From Paenirhizobium daejeonense (GTDB lineage: Bacteria; Pseudomonadota; Alphaproteobacteria; Rhizobiales; Rhizobiaceae), in NCBI RefSeq assembly GCF_014280875.1, contig NZ_JACLAL010000001.1, positions 248,001-312,000 on the forward strand: DNA of 64,000 nucleotides, given 5' to 3'. Position 1 is the first letter of the stretch; every line of letters starts with the position of its first letter. Position numbers and translations under genes: made by a program. The notes below the pieces were generated by a model. That model was not told the DNA's origin and made no database searches. It saw only the letters and a program-made list of their open reading frames with translations. Below are positions 33,207 to 43,356 of this stretch, one piece after another.

Positions 33207-35126
33207 TTATCCGGCCGCGTTGACGCCAACGCCGCTCTGGCCGAGCGCGGCAAAGACGGTTTTCAGGATGCCCGTATGGTCGAGACCGGCCTTGGCATAC
33301 ATGGTCTCGGGCTTTGCCTGATCCATCCAGATATCCGGCAGAACCAGCGGCCGCACCTTGAGGCCGCTGTCGAGCAGGCCTTCGGTCGCGAGATAGTGCA
33401 GGACCTGCGAGCCGAAACCGCCGACCGCACCTTCCTCGACCGTGACCAGCACGGCGTGATGGCGGGCAAGCTGGCGGATCAGGTCGTGATCGAGCGGCTT
33501 GGCGAAACGGGCATCGGCAACCGTGGTGGAAAGCCCTGCTGCCTCCAGATCTTCGGCCGCCAGCATGCAATCGGCAAGGCGGGTGCCGAAGGAGAGGAGC
33601 GCCACCTTGCTGCCCTGACGGATCACACGGCCCTTGCCGATTTCCAGGATTTCGCCGCGTTCGGGAAGCTGTACGCCGACGCCTTCGCCGCGCGGATAGC
33701 GGAAGGAGATCGGGCCGTCGTCATAAGCAACGGCCGTGCGCACCATGTGCTTCAGTTCCGCCTCGTCGGCAGCCGCCATCACCACGAAGCCGGGCAGGCT
33801 GGCGAGGAAGCCGGTATCGAATGAACCGGCATGGGTCGGACCATCGGCGCCGACGAAACCGGCGCGGTCGATCGGGAAGCGGACCGGCAGGCCCTGGATC
33901 GCAACGTCATGGACCACCTGGTCGTAGCCGCGCTGAAGGAAGGTGGAATAAAGCGCGCAGAAAGGCTTGTAGCCTTCCGTCGCAAGTCCTGCAGCGAAGG
34001 TGACGGCATGCTGCTCGGCGATACCGACGTCGAAGGTCCGTTTGGGGAAGACCTCCTGCAGCTTGTCGAGGCCGGTGCCGGAGGGCATGGCGGCGGTGAT
34101 GCCGACGATCTTGTCGTCAAGGCGGGCTTCCTGCACCAGCGTTTCGCCGAAGACCGAGGTATAGCTCGGTGCATTCGGTTTTGCCTTCGCCTGAGCGCCG
34201 GTGATGACGTCGAACCGGTTGACGCCGTGATACTTGTCGGCGGCGGCTTCGGCCGGGGCATAGCCCTTGCCCTTCTGCGTCACGACATGGATCAGCACGG
34301 GGCCAAGCGCGTTGTCGCGCACATTGCGCAGAACCGGGAGCAGGTGCTCGAAGGAGTGGCCGTCGATCGGGCCGATGTGATAGAAGCCGAGTTCCTCGAA
34401 CATCGTGCCGCCGGTGACATAGCCGCGGGCATGACCGACCGCGCGGGTGATCGCCCGGTCGACGTTCTTGCCAAGATAGGCGGTGAGTTTCTTTCCGATT
34501 TCGCGAAAGCCCATATAGGTCCGGCCGGAGGCAAGGCGGGCCAGATAGGCGCTCATCGCGCCGGTCGGCGGGGCAATCGACATATCGTTGTCGTTGAGGA
34601 TGACGATTAGCCGCGCATCGAGCGCGCCGGCATTGTTCAGTGCCTCATAGGCCATGCCGGCCGACATCGCACCGTCGCCGATGACGGCGATCACCTTGCG
34701 GTCGGTGCCGGCAAGATCGGAGGCGACCGCCATGCCGAGGCCGGCCGAGATCGAGGTCGAGGAATGGGCCGCGCCGAAGGGGTCGTATTCGCTCTCGGCG
34801 CGCTTGGTGAAGCCGGAAAGCCCGTCTTCCTGGCGCAGCGTGCGGATGCGGTCGCGACGGCCGGTCAGGATCTTGTGCGGATAACACTGGTGGCCAACGT
34901 CGAAGATCAGGCGATCGTCAGGCGTTTCGAAGACTTTGTGAATGGCGATGGTGAGTTCAACCACACCGAGACCTGCGCCCAGATGGCCGCCGGTCTTCGA
35001 CACTGCGTCGATCATTTCCTTGCGGAGTTCAGCTGCGAGCTGCGGCAGGTCGCGGTCGTCAAGACCTCTCAGGTCTGCGGGAAGCTTGACCTTGTCCAGC
35101 AAGGGAGTCTCGGGAAGGGGTGTCAC
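33207..35126 (-). CDS. dxs: 1-deoxy-D-xylulose-5-phosphate synthase
   Basis: 639 residues, the normal length. It condenses pyruvate and glyceraldehyde-3-phosphate in the first step of the MEP isoprenoid pathway. Thiamine diphosphate motif: [16 protein letters not shown] (about residues 150-165). The catalytic His region is [14 protein letters not shown]. The transketolase pyrimidine-binding part has [17 protein letters not shown] with its Glu, and the C-terminal domain ends at about 620. It is on the same strand as tlyA, but 11 kb separate them. Confidence 0.97.
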   Translation of the reverse strand: MTPLPETPLLDKVKLPADLRGLDDRDLPQLAAELRKEMIDAVSKTGGHLGAGLGVVELTIAIHKVFETPDDRLIFDVGHQCYPHKILTGRRDRIRTLRQEDGLSGFTKRAESEYDPFGAAHSSTSISAGLGMAVASDLAGTDRKVIAVIGDGAMSAGMAYEALNNAGALDARLIVILNDNDMSIAPPTGAMSAYLARLASGRTYMGFREIGKKLTAYLGKNVDRAITRAVGHARGYVTGGTMFEELGFYHIGPIDGHSFEHLLPVLRNVRDNALGPVLIHVVTQKGKGYAPAEAAADKYHGVNRFDVITGAQAKAKPNAPSYTSVFGETLVQEARLDDKIVGITAAMPSGTGLDKLQEVFPKRTFDVGIAEQHAVTFAAGLATEGYKPFCALYSTFLQRGYDQVVHDVAIQGLPVRFPIDRAGFVGADGPTHAGSFDTGFLASLPGFVVMAAADEAELKHMVRTAVAYDDGPISFRYPRGEGVGVQLPERGEILEIGKGRVIRQGSKVALLSFGTRLADCMLAAEDLEAAGLSTTVADARFAKPLDHDLIRQLARHHAVLVTVEEGAVGGFGSQVLHYLATEGLLDSGLKVRPLVLPDIWMDQAKPETMYAKAGLDHTGILKTVFAALGQSGVGVNAAG

Positions 35127-35243
35127 TGGCGCGTAACTCTTGAGCTTGTCTTCATTTTCGGCGTGTCGTCCGCCTTTACAGGATTTAGCCGGACGACAAA
35201 AGCGCGATGCCTCACAAACGAGGCCGAAGGGCTTATATAGCCG

Positions 35244-36170
35244 TCAAAAGCCTTCGGGCAAAGGAATAAACTCTTCCTCGTCGCCGGGAACGATATCGAA
35301 GCGTCCGCTTCGCCATTCTTCCTTCGCCTGTTCGATGCGTTCCTTGGAGGAGGAAACGAAATTCCACCAGATGTGGCGCTTCGAATTGAGTGCTGCTCCT
35401 CCGAACAGCATGATGTGACAGCCCGCAGCGCCGGCGCGAAGCGTAATTGCGTCACCCGGACGGAAAACCAGCAACTGGTCGGCGGCGAAGACATCGCCCG
35501 CAATCTCCACTTCGCCTGATAGCACATAGGCTGCCCGTTCCTCGTGGCTGGCGTCGAAGGGGAAGCTGCCGCCGGGAACGAGTGTCACATCGACATAAAG
35601 CGTGTCGGAATAGGATTTGACCGGCGATGTCAGCCCGCCGATGCTGCCGATCACCACGCGGCCGCTCGCTCCGGCGGCATCGAAGGTCGGCATGGCGTTC
35701 TTTTCGGTGTGGGCAAATGCGGGGTCGATCTCTTCCTTGTCGTCGGGCAGGGCCAGCCATGTTTGCAGGCCGGAAATCGAAAAGGGATTGCCGCGCAGCT
35801 TTTCCGGCGTGCGCTCGGAATGCACGATGCCGCGGCCGGCGGTCATCAGGTTGATGTCACCGGGCTGTATCACCAGTTCGGTGCCGAGGCTGTCGCGATG
35901 CTTGATCTCGCCGTCGAAAAGATAGGTGACGGTGGAAAGCCCGATATGCGGATGCGGACGCACATCCATCGCCTCGCCGGCCTTCAGGAGGGCAGGGCCC
36001 ATCCGGTCGAAGAAGATGAAGGGACCAACCAGACGGCGGCGTGCCGAAGGCAGCGCCCGCCTCACCGAGAAGCCGCCGAGATCGCTGGTGCGCGGAATGA
36101 TCAGGTGCTCGATGGCGTCACAGGCGAATGCATCGCCGGGAACGGGATCATTTCCGGGAAAGAACGACAT
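35244..36170 (-). CDS. pirin family protein
   Basis: 308 residues with two cupin domains. The N-terminal metal site shows RPHPHIGLSTVTY and the HSE of GRGIVHSERTPE, the His/His/His/Glu set of pirins with quercetinase activity. The C-terminal domain (DVTLVPGGSFPFDASHEERA, then FRPGDAITLRAG) lacks the metal set. Some bacterial pirins have quercetin 2,3-dioxygenase activity or modulate pyruvate metabolism; the role here is open. A single gene between LysE and dxs on the minus strand. Confidence 0.9.
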   Translation of the reverse strand: MSFFPGNDPVPGDAFACDAIEHLIIPRTSDLGGFSVRRALPSARRRLVGPFIFFDRMGPALLKAGEAMDVRPHPHIGLSTVTYLFDGEIKHRDSLGTELVIQPGDINLMTAGRGIVHSERTPEKLRGNPFSISGLQTWLALPDDKEEIDPAFAHTEKNAMPTFDAAGASGRVVIGSIGGLTSPVKSYSDTLYVDVTLVPGGSFPFDASHEERAAYVLSGEVEIAGDVFAADQLLVFRPGDAITLRAGAAGCHIMLFGGAALNSKRHIWWNFVSSSKERIEQAKEEWRSGRFDIVPGDEEEFIPLPEGF

Positions 36171-36281
36171 GGGTCTTGGCCTCCATATTTGCGTCGGTCG
36201 CTAATGTAGGGTTGAATTCCTGCAAAGGACAGTGCGGTTATGCCTGATAAGGCGGCGTATATTTCTCCGCCGGGCCGGACC

Positions 36282-36914
36282 TCAGATGCGGGCCACGAAT
36301 TCCCGGCGCACCTCGTCGGCGATGCGGATGCCGAAGAAGATCATGAAGGCGCCGGAGATGCGGTTGAGCACGGTCGTGACGCGGGCATACTGCCGGCGGC
36401 TGAACGGCGTCGAGAAGGCGAGTGCCACGAAGCTGTACCACAGGAAGGCCTGCAGGCCGATCACGCCGAGAACTGTGCCGTAGAACCAACCGGGCGCTCC
36501 GGCCGGAAGCACAACGCTGAATACGCTGGTCCAGAACACGGCCGATTTTGGATTGCTGAGCGTGGTCACAGCACCGGCAAGAAAGGGTGAGCGATAGACG
36601 GGCCTGCCGGTGTTTTCCAGACCGCCGCCGCGCGAACGCAGCATCTTCACGCCGACATAGATGAGATAGGCCGCACCCGCGAGGCGGACGATACGGTAAA
36701 GCTCGCCGGCCTGCATCAGCAGCATGCTGATGCCCGCAAGGCTGAGCGAAAGCCAGACGAGGGAAGCACAGGTGACGCCGAATGCGGCAACCAGCCCTGC
36801 TCGGCGGGAAACGCTGGCCGAGCAATAGCTGACCACCACCGTATTCGGCCCCGGCAGCATGGCCATCAGAATGTGGATGGCCATGAGATGCAGGAGCGTG
36901 GCGATGGGGTCCAT
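36282..36914 (-). CDS. LysE/RhtB-family amino acid exporter
   Basis: 210 residues with six membrane segments. The family signature is at the start: MAIHILMAMLPGPNTVVV (G-P-N in TM1, about residues 11-28), followed by SRRAGLVAAFGVTC. The loop GAVTTLSNPKSAVFW in the middle is typical of RhtB members. It exports neutral or basic amino acids or homoserine lactone; substrate cannot be read from sequence. Confidence 0.9.
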   Translation of the reverse strand: MDPIATLLHLMAIHILMAMLPGPNTVVVSYCSASVSRRAGLVAAFGVTCASLVWLSLSLAGISMLLMQAGELYRIVRLAGAAYLIYVGVKMLRSRGGGLENTGRPVYRSPFLAGAVTTLSNPKSAVFWTSVFSVVLPAGAPGWFYGTVLGVIGLQAFLWYSFVALAFSTPFSRRQYARVTTVLNRISGAFMIFFGIRIADEVRREFVARI

Positions 36915-36947
36915 ATGCGGTTGGCCTGTGCCTTGGTGGGGTGAGGG

Positions 36948-37202
36948 TTATTCCCGGTCGAGCGGCTCGGTGCCCTGAACCTTGCCGGCGCGGTCGAGGC
37001 GGATCTTCTCGATCCGGTTTTCGGCGGCGTTGAGCAGGGCCTCGCAGTGCTTCTTCAGAAGTTCGCCGCGCTCATAGATCGTAATTGACTCGTCCAGCGC
37101 CACGTCGCCGCGTTCGAGCCGCGCGACGATGCTTTCGAGTTCGGCAACCGCCTTCTCGAAGGAATAGCCGGAGATATCGGCGGGAACGGCGCTTTCGGAC
37201 AT
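36948..37202 (-). CDS. xseB: exodeoxyribonuclease VII small subunit
   Basis: 84 residues. Core motif [21 protein letters not shown] followed by the [22 protein letters not shown] helix, typical of XseB. It binds XseA, not in this window, to form the processive single-strand exonuclease. The ATG at 37202 is preferred; a TTG six bases upstream would overlap the deacetylase stop. The gap to the deacetylase is two bases. Confidence 0.93.
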   Translation of the reverse strand: MSESAVPADISGYSFEKAVAELESIVARLERGDVALDESITIYERGELLKKHCEALLNAAENRIEKIRLDRAGKVQGTEPLDRE

Positions 37203-37204
37203 AC

Positions 37205-38140
37205 TCAACCCTTCATCAGTCTCATGATATGCAGGCCCGCCGATTCGGCGAGACCTTCGAGATCATAGCCGCCTTCGAGAACGCTGACGACCCGGTTATG
37301 GGCGAAACGGTCGGCGACTTCCATCAACCGTCCCGTCGCCCAGTCGAAATCTTCGCCCACGAGGTTGATCTGCGCAAGCGGATCGCGGTGATGGGCGTCG
37401 AAGCCGGCCGAAATCAGGATCAGGTCGGGCGAAAAGTCGTGCAGCGCCGGCAGCACGCGGCTCTTGAAGGCCTCGCGGAAATGCTCCGAGCCGACATTGG
37501 GTGACAGCGGCGCATTCACCACGTTGTTCCTGATGCCGGTTTCGTCCTTCTTTCCCGTGCCGGGATAGAGCGGCATCTGATGGGTGGAGCAGAAGAGGAC
37601 CGACGGATCGTCCCAGAAAATGTCCTGCGTGCCGTTACCGTGATGCACGTCCCAGTCGACGATGGCGACGCGCTCCACGCCATGCTTCTGCTGCGCATGC
37701 CGGGCGGCAATCGCCACCGTGTTGAAGAGACAAAAGCCCATGGCCTTCGCCTTCTCGGCATGGTGGCCCGGCGGGCGCGAGGCGACAAATGCATTGTCAT
37801 GATCGCCGCCCATCACATCGTCGACGGCGGCCATCGCTCCGCCGATGGCGGTCAGCGCCGCCTTCAGGCTTTGCGGCGAGGCATAGGTGTCGTTCTCGAT
37901 GCGGTTGATGCGGTCCTCTTCCTCGGGGATCTGCCGCATGATCGAGAAGAGGTATTCCTCCGGATGGACGAGCGTTACCGCATCCTCGTTGGCAATGGGC
38001 GCTTCCTTTCGGGCGAGCCCGGAAAAATTGGGATGCTCAAGCGCGATGTTGAGCGAACGCAGCCGGTCCGCCCGCTCGGGATGTCCGGGCGGCGTGTGAT
38101 GCTCGAGGAAAACGGCATGTTCGTAGAGGCGTGTGGTCAT
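37205..38140 (-). CDS. histone deacetylase-like amidohydrolase
   Basis: 311 residues of class II HDAC/acetylpolyamine amidohydrolase fold. Zinc and catalytic motifs: [19 protein letters not shown] (tandem His), [15 protein letters not shown] (zinc-binding Asp and His) and [14 protein letters not shown] (second zinc Asp). Bacterial members act on acetylated amines, acetoin-pathway substrates or proteins; the substrate is unknown. It precedes xseB by two bases in one transcriptional unit. Confidence 0.92.
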   Translation of the reverse strand: MTTRLYEHAVFLEHHTPPGHPERADRLRSLNIALEHPNFSGLARKEAPIANEDAVTLVHPEEYLFSIMRQIPEEEDRINRIENDTYASPQSLKAALTAIGGAMAAVDDVMGGDHDNAFVASRPPGHHAEKAKAMGFCLFNTVAIAARHAQQKHGVERVAIVDWDVHHGNGTQDIFWDDPSVLFCSTHQMPLYPGTGKKDETGIRNNVVNAPLSPNVGSEHFREAFKSRVLPALHDFSPDLILISAGFDAHHRDPLAQINLVGEDFDWATGRLMEVADRFAHNRVVSVLEGGYDLEGLAESAGLHIMRLMKG

Positions 38141-38314
38141 CGATACAGGTCCTTCGGCCTGCGGCGAACATAGTGCAGCGCACGGTCATGATCCACCGTT
38201 GGTGCCATTTTTCCCCGAGACTTCGGAATGAACCGGAAAAGCCTTGCCCTTGTTATGACGGGCTGAATGGTCTTAGATGGCCTAAATTGGTTGGGAAACA
38301 GAGGCTTGGGTGTG

Positions 38315-38716
38315 ATGGACGATATCGAGCGGGTGGAGGTTTCCGGATTTCGCGTACCCTTCCGCGACATCGACATGTATGGCCGCATGCACAACGCCGC
38401 CTATATCGTCCACGCGGAAGCGGCCCTTGCCCATTTCTGGCGCTACCGGCCTCCGCTGGAGGATGAGCCGCATTTCATCGCAAGCAAGATCGAGTGTCGT
38501 TTCCACCAGCCGCTAAGGCTCGACGACGAGGCGCGACTGACGGTGCATATCGACAAGATCGGCGGCAAATCCATCGGCTTCAGCGTGACCGTGGAAGCGG
38601 GAAACCGGCTCGCGGCCGAGATCGAAATGCTCTGGATCGCAACCGCCCCCGATACGGGCGAGCCGGTGCCGCTGCCGGAAGATATCCGCGACTGGCTCTA
38701 CACCTACCTGCCGTGA
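38315..38716 (+). CDS. 4HBT-fold acyl-CoA thioesterase
   Basis: 133 residues from the ATG at 38315; GAGG lies 10 bases upstream. A single hotdog domain with the 4HBT signature: VPFRDIDMYGRMHNAAYIVHAE, in which the Asp (RDID) is the catalytic position. It likely hydrolyses an acyl-CoA in the cytoplasm; chain specificity unknown. Divergent from the deacetylase gene and followed by a palindromic repeat region. Confidence 0.88.
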   Translation: MDDIERVEVSGFRVPFRDIDMYGRMHNAAYIVHAEAALAHFWRYRPPLEDEPHFIASKIECRFHQPLRLDDEARLTVHIDKIGGKSIGFSVTVEAGNRLAAEIEMLWIATAPDTGEPVPLPEDIRDWLYTYLP

Positions 38717-38809
38717 AGCGCGCGGCGGCTTGGGCTGAAATCTCACCAGGCTTTTCGGAGGGCTACAGGAGGCCAGGCCTCAGGCGAGCATGATGCAATT
38801 ATCGCGCCC

Positions 38810-38945
38810 GTCATTTCTGTGCTTGTTACAGGCATCCAGCCGGCGAGTGTCCACGAGCCGAAAAGACTCCAGGATTTATGGAGTGGCTGGAGTCTCCCGC
38901 GCGATAGACATCGCGCTGCTGGATGCCGTAACAAGTCCGGCATGA
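38810..38945. repeat. dispersed palindromic intergenic repeat (rhizobial type)
   Basis: Long imperfect inverted arms: GTCATTTCTGTGCTTGTTAC... at 38810-38840 and ...GTAACAAGTCCGGCATGAC at 38917-38945, with GCATCCAGC and GCTGGATGC at the inner ends. An inner GACTCCAG/CTGGAGTC pair lies between them. This resembles short mobile-like intergenic elements seen many times in rhizobial genomes; only one copy is in view. The rest of 38717-39048 shows no gene. Confidence 0.65.
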
Positions 38946-39048
38946 CGGAGAAGATAGCTTGCGCCATGCTCAAACCGGGCTTGAGTGCAGTCCGAGACGG
39001 CCGCTGCCAGCGAGCGACCGCTCTCCCACCGCATCCAGTCGATCCCGA

Positions 39049-40638
39049 TCAGCGACGCAGGCTGCCCAGAATCCCGCGCACGAGCGCACGGCCGACGGAA
39101 GTGGCGACAGAACGGGCCGCACTCTTCATGGCGGCCTCGATAACCGTTTCGCGCTGATAGCCGGAAGAGCGGCGCGTGCCGTTGCTGCCGTTCTTCGAGG
39201 TCGAACGCGGGGCTTCATCCTGGCTGTCATTGCCGAAGCCCGGCAGCGTCCAGCGGCCGGCGGCGCTGTCGTTGCTCCCGCTCTGGTTCGCCTGTTCCTC
39301 TGCCGCACGCTTGGCGGCTTCCGCTTCCGCTGCCTTGCGGGCGCGTTCCGTCAGGATCTCGTAGGCGGATTCCCGGTCGATATCCTTGTCGTACAGACCG
39401 GCGACCGGGCTGACATTGATGACAGCCTGCCGCTCGCTGTCTGAAAGCGGGCCGACGCGGCCCGATGGTGGGCGCACCAGCGTGCGCTCGACCATAGACG
39501 GGATACCCTTGTCCTGCAGCGTCGAAACCAGCGCCTCACCGGTGCCGAGCGTGGTGATCGCCGTTGCGCAGTCGAAGGCCGGGTTGGGTCGGAAGGTGTC
39601 GGCGGCGGTCTTCACGGCCTTCTGCTCACGCGGCGTATAGGCGCGCAGCGCATGCTGCACGCGGTTGCCAAGCTGTGCGAGAATGGTCTCCGGCACGTCG
39701 AGCGGGTTCTGGGTGACGAAGTAGACGCCGACGCCCTTGGAGCGGATCAGGCGCACGACCTGCTCGACCCGCTCGGTCAGCACCTTCGGCGCGTCGTTGA
39801 AGAGCAGATGCGCCTCATCGAAGAAGAAGACCAGCTTCGGCTTGTCCGGATCGCCCACTTCCGGCAGCTCTTCGAACAGTTCCGAAAGAAGCCAGAGCAG
39901 GAAGGTGGCGTAGAGCCGCGGGTTCATCATCAGCTTGTCGGCGGCCAGCACGGAAACCGCGCCGCGTCCGTCATTGGTCGTGCGCATGATGTCGGAAATT
40001 TTCAGAGCCGGTTCGCCGAAGAAGTGTTCGGCGCCCTGTTGCTCCAGCACCAGCAGACCACGCTGCAGTGAGCCGACCGACGACTTGGAGATCAGGCCGA
40101 ACTGGTTGGAAAGCTCCGTCGCATGCTCGCCCATGTAGTTGAGGAGCGCCTGCAGGTCCTTGAGATCCATCAGCGGCAGCCCGCCCTGGTCGGCGATCTT
40201 GAAGGCGATGTTGAGCACGCCTTCCTGCGCTTCCGAGGCATCCATCAGGCGCGACAGCAGCAGCGGTCCCATCTCGGCGATGGTGGTGCGCACGCGGTGG
40301 CCCTTTTCGCCGTAGAGATCCCAGAAGATGACCGGGAATTCCTGAAAGGCGAAGTCGTTGAAGCCGATCTGTTCGGCACGCTTCGACACCCAGTCCTTGG
40401 CCTCTCCCATGGCCGCGATGCCGGAAAGGTCGCCCTTGATGTCGGCGCAGAACACCGGCACTCCGGCATTTGAGAAGCTCTCCGCCAGCACCTGCAGCGT
40501 CACCGTCTTGCCGGTGCCGGTAGCGCCTGTGACGATGCCGTGGCGATTGCCGAATTTCAGCTCCAGATATTCCGGCTTGTTGAGGCTGTCGTCCGGATTG
40601 CGGCTTGTGCCGATGTAGAGCTTCCCGTTCTCGAGCAT
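39049..40638 (-). CDS. HerA-like ATPase (DUF853/YjgR type)
   Basis: 529 residues from the ATG at 40638 (GGGAAG upstream). Walker A is GATGTGKT at 38-45. Walker B is LVFFFDEAHLLF at about residue 270. Further FtsK/HerA motifs include YFVTQNPLDVPE and the R-rich NRVQHALRAYTPREQKA. A low-complexity Ala/Glu-rich linker (about 440-470) precedes a basic C-terminal tail. A DNA-translocating or stress-related role is possible; function unproved for the family. Confidence 0.88.
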   Translation of the reverse strand: MLENGKLYIGTSRNPDDSLNKPEYLELKFGNRHGIVTGATGTGKTVTLQVLAESFSNAGVPVFCADIKGDLSGIAAMGEAKDWVSKRAEQIGFNDFAFQEFPVIFWDLYGEKGHRVRTTIAEMGPLLLSRLMDASEAQEGVLNIAFKIADQGGLPLMDLKDLQALLNYMGEHATELSNQFGLISKSSVGSLQRGLLVLEQQGAEHFFGEPALKISDIMRTTNDGRGAVSVLAADKLMMNPRLYATFLLWLLSELFEELPEVGDPDKPKLVFFFDEAHLLFNDAPKVLTERVEQVVRLIRSKGVGVYFVTQNPLDVPETILAQLGNRVQHALRAYTPREQKAVKTAADTFRPNPAFDCATAITTLGTGEALVSTLQDKGIPSMVERTLVRPPSGRVGPLSDSERQAVINVSPVAGLYDKDIDRESAYEILTERARKAAEAEAAKRAAEEQANQSGSNDSAAGRWTLPGFGNDSQDEAPRSTSKNGSNGTRRSSGYQRETVIEAAMKSAARSVATSVGRALVRGILGSLRR

Positions 40639-40826
40639 GCCTGTCTTCCCTGTTTCCGTGCGCCCGACGGCGCAACGCCGGCATGCGACAACTTTCATCG
40701 ATTCATCACCTTGCTCTTATAAGGATAGTGTGAAACATCGACAACAGCGCGTGGAACACAACCGGGCGAGGAAAACTGCTACGGGTCGCTGTCCGACGCT
40801 TGAGTTCGCAGAACAGTTCAATTACG

Positions 40827-40842
40827 TTGACGTTAACGTCAA
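40827..40842. promoter_or_regulatory. perfect 16-bp palindrome, LiuR-like operator
   Basis: TTGACGTTAACGTCAA is fully self-complementary and ends 8 bases before the RBS of the small soluble gene at 40863. It shares the dyad TTnACGTwwACGTnAA with the site at 16929-16944 upstream of the acyl-CoA dehydrogenase. It probably binds a repressor over the transcription start. Confidence 0.6.
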
Positions 40843-40862
40843 ATTTCCGCAGGAGGCAGACC

Positions 40863-41252
40863 ATGAACGAACTCGTTACCCGCATCGCCGACAAGGTTGG
40901 CATTGAACCCGAGACTGCCGAAAAGGCCGTTGGCATGATGCTCGGCTTCCTGCAGCGCGAAGCTGCTGACGGTCCGGTCGCAAAGATGATCGAAGCCATT
41001 CCGGGCGCCATGGACCTTGTGGCCAAGTACAACGGCGAAGGTGAGGGTAAGGGCCTGCTCGGCGGCCTGATGAGCGCCATCGGCGGTGGCGGCATCATGG
41101 GCCTCGGCCAGCAGCTCATGGCCCAGGGCCTCGGCATGGGCGAGATCACAACGCTCGCCAAGGAAACCATCGTGGTTGCCCGCGAATATGCCGGCGATGA
41201 AGCGGTCGACGAAGTCGTCGCCTCCGTTCCGGGCCTCAGCCAGTTCGTCTGA
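40863..41252 (+). CDS. small soluble protein, DUF2267/DUF2780-like
   Basis: 129 residues from the ATG at 40863, with a perfect AGGAGG at 40851. Helical N-terminus (LVTRIADKVGIEPETAEKAV), a Gly-rich centre (GLLGGLMSAIGGGGIMGLGQQ) and a helical C-terminus ending VPGLSQFV. The pattern fits small domain-of-unknown-function proteins such as DUF2267/DUF2780. No catalytic motif. A terminator follows at 41276. The perfect palindrome in the leader suggests tight control. Confidence 0.78.
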   Translation: MNELVTRIADKVGIEPETAEKAVGMMLGFLQREAADGPVAKMIEAIPGAMDLVAKYNGEGEGKGLLGGLMSAIGGGGIMGLGQQLMAQGLGMGEITTLAKETIVVAREYAGDEAVDEVVASVPGLSQFV

Positions 41253-41275
41253 GCCAGGCAACCCTCATTGAATCG

Positions 41276-41309
41276 AAAAGCCGTCGGGTGAAAGTCCGGC
41301 GGCTTTTTC
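41276..41309 (+). terminator. terminator
   Basis: AAAAGCCGTCGG pairs with CCGGCGGCTTTTT (one G-T pair) around an 8-base loop. It ends the DUF2267-like gene. Confidence 0.88.
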
Positions 41310-41338
41310 TTTGCGGGCAGGATGGTTCTCGCCAAAGA

Positions 41339-43147
41339 TCAGATCTCGCCTGACACCTCCTGCCTGCGGCGGTCCAGCTCTTCGCTGTAGCGTCTCAGCG
41401 TGTGGCTTTCGCTGAGCTGACCGATGACCTTCTGTTCGATCAGGTTGTTCACGACGGCAAGCGCTTCGCTGTGCGTCTCGTCGAACAGCGCCGCAGCCTG
41501 TTTGGCATTCATCTGGGGAAGGAGCACGTCCTTCCTGTTGCGCACGAATTCGACAATCCTCTTATCGGCCTCATCCTGCTCGACCAGCCCGCCATGGACC
41601 TCGGGAACCAGCACGATGCCTGCATATTTGCCGCTCTCATCCGTCAGTATGACCCTTTGGGTGGAGCCAAGGGGATAGACCTTCCTGAACTCCTTCACAC
41701 TCATGTCGGCGTCTGCGGTCTTTACGTCGGCGCGCATCAGCTTGTCGACGGTGAGGTTCCGGATCCAGCCGACATCATGGGCGCTGCGTATCGTCTCTCC
41801 ACGCAGATGGAAGCGCCAGGTCGCGAAGGAATAGCCGAAGGTGGTCCGCACGACGAAGGACGAGGTGATGACTGCCGCCAGCACCAGTGCCGTGATGGGA
41901 AAATCGCCCGTTACTTCCAGCGCGAGAAACGTCATGGTCAAAGGGCCGCCGATGACGGCAACGCCGAGGGAACTCATGCCGACGATGGCATAAATCACGG
42001 GCGTCAGCGTTGCCTCCTGGAAATAGGGAGCTGCGAAAGCGAAAAGCTTGCCGAGGAGTGCTCCCATGAACAGCGATGCAAAGAACAGGCCGCCCCGGAA
42101 GCCAGAGCCGATGGAAATCGCTGAAGCCAGCGCCTTCAACAGGAAAAGGCCAAGCAGTGCGATGACCGCTGTATCCTGCGCCAGGTTGAGGTGCAGGGCG
42201 CCATGGCCACCGGATAGGACCTGCGGCGAGATCATCCCCAGCACACCGACCGCGACACCACCCAGAACGGGTCGCAACGGCGGTGGGACCGAGCTTTTGC
42301 GCGCCAGTTCCTCGACGTAGGAAACAGTCTGCATGAGTGCGATGCCGACGACGCTGCAGACAATTCCGAGCAGGATCGCAGGTACGAAGTCGGCGGGGAC
42401 CACAACACCGAATTCGCCGATGCTGACGATGAAATCGGGAGAGGCGAACAGGCGAACGGTCAAGGTGGCAACAAGCGCCGAGACCACCACCGGTGTCAGC
42501 GCCATGATGGTGTAGGAGCCGATGATCAGCTCGAAGGCATAGAAGGCGCCGGTCAGCGGTGCATTGAAGGCGGCCGCGATCGCACCAGCCGCCCCGCATC
42601 CGACCAGCATTCGCAGGTCCGAGCGCCGCAGCTTGAACCTGATCCCTAGCTTTGATGCGATGCCGGCGGCGAGCTGCGTGTAGCCGGCCTCAAGCCCCAC
42701 CGATGCGCCGAAGCCATTGGAAATGATGTTCTGCACTGCAACGAGCACGCTGTCGGTCAGGGACAGACGTCCTCCGTGAAGGGCATTCGCTTCGATCGGA
42801 TCGACCAGTTTCCGCTTTCGCTTGCTGGCGAGAACATAAAGCAGGAGGCCGAGCAGGATCCCGCCGCCGATCGGAGCGATGAGAAGGGTGAGGTCGTTTT
42901 CGAATTGCGAGGAACTGAGCCTTGCAGAAGGTTCGATACCGAAGATCACGCGGTGCATGAGGGTAGTCATGTAGCTCATGGCCAGGACCACCAGTCCGGC
43001 CAACAGGCCGACGACGGCGCCGGCCGCCGCAAGGCCGAATTCGGTGCGGCGGGTTATCAGCGCCATACGCTCCAGGCTGAACATCCGCCGCAGACGCGAC
43101 AGGCGAAAGTTTCCCGGACTTACAAAGCTCTTGCCGTTACCCGTCAC
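41339..43147 (-). CDS. ClC chloride channel/antiporter with CBS domains
   Basis: 602 residues. The ClC membrane core covers about 40-430: the conserved NGFGASVGLEAG motif keeps the gating Glu of the G-x-E-G/P site, and GSGFRGGLFFASLFMGALLG is the third selectivity motif. Two C-terminal CBS repeats follow (about 460-590, with DKLMRADVKTADADMSVKE and a final AVVNNLIEQKVIGQL). The gating Glu suggests H+/Cl- exchange. CBS domains bind adenine nucleotides in many homologues. Convergent with the DUF2267-like gene. Confidence 0.9.
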   Translation of the reverse strand: MTGNGKSFVSPGNFRLSRLRRMFSLERMALITRRTEFGLAAAGAVVGLLAGLVVLAMSYMTTLMHRVIFGIEPSARLSSSQFENDLTLLIAPIGGGILLGLLLYVLASKRKRKLVDPIEANALHGGRLSLTDSVLVAVQNIISNGFGASVGLEAGYTQLAAGIASKLGIRFKLRRSDLRMLVGCGAAGAIAAAFNAPLTGAFYAFELIIGSYTIMALTPVVVSALVATLTVRLFASPDFIVSIGEFGVVVPADFVPAILLGIVCSVVGIALMQTVSYVEELARKSSVPPPLRPVLGGVAVGVLGMISPQVLSGGHGALHLNLAQDTAVIALLGLFLLKALASAISIGSGFRGGLFFASLFMGALLGKLFAFAAPYFQEATLTPVIYAIVGMSSLGVAVIGGPLTMTFLALEVTGDFPITALVLAAVITSSFVVRTTFGYSFATWRFHLRGETIRSAHDVGWIRNLTVDKLMRADVKTADADMSVKEFRKVYPLGSTQRVILTDESGKYAGIVLVPEVHGGLVEQDEADKRIVEFVRNRKDVLLPQMNAKQAAALFDETHSEALAVVNNLIEQKVIGQLSESHTLRRYSEELDRRRQEVSGEI

Positions 43148-43356
43148 GCTAGCTGACCACCTATCCCGATCGAGTTTCGCCTTTCAGGCCGACGTCATAT
43201 CGACAGGCCCGGTGACGATCCACCTCTGAATGGCAAAGCAGTGCAGATATGTCCAGTCTTGCCCGGACGACCGGCGCCTCGGCACGGCAAAGGAAATTCG
43301 TGTCGGTGATGCTGCCTTGGGAGCCGGCGACGTGCAGCGCCGCCGGCCTTGTTCGT

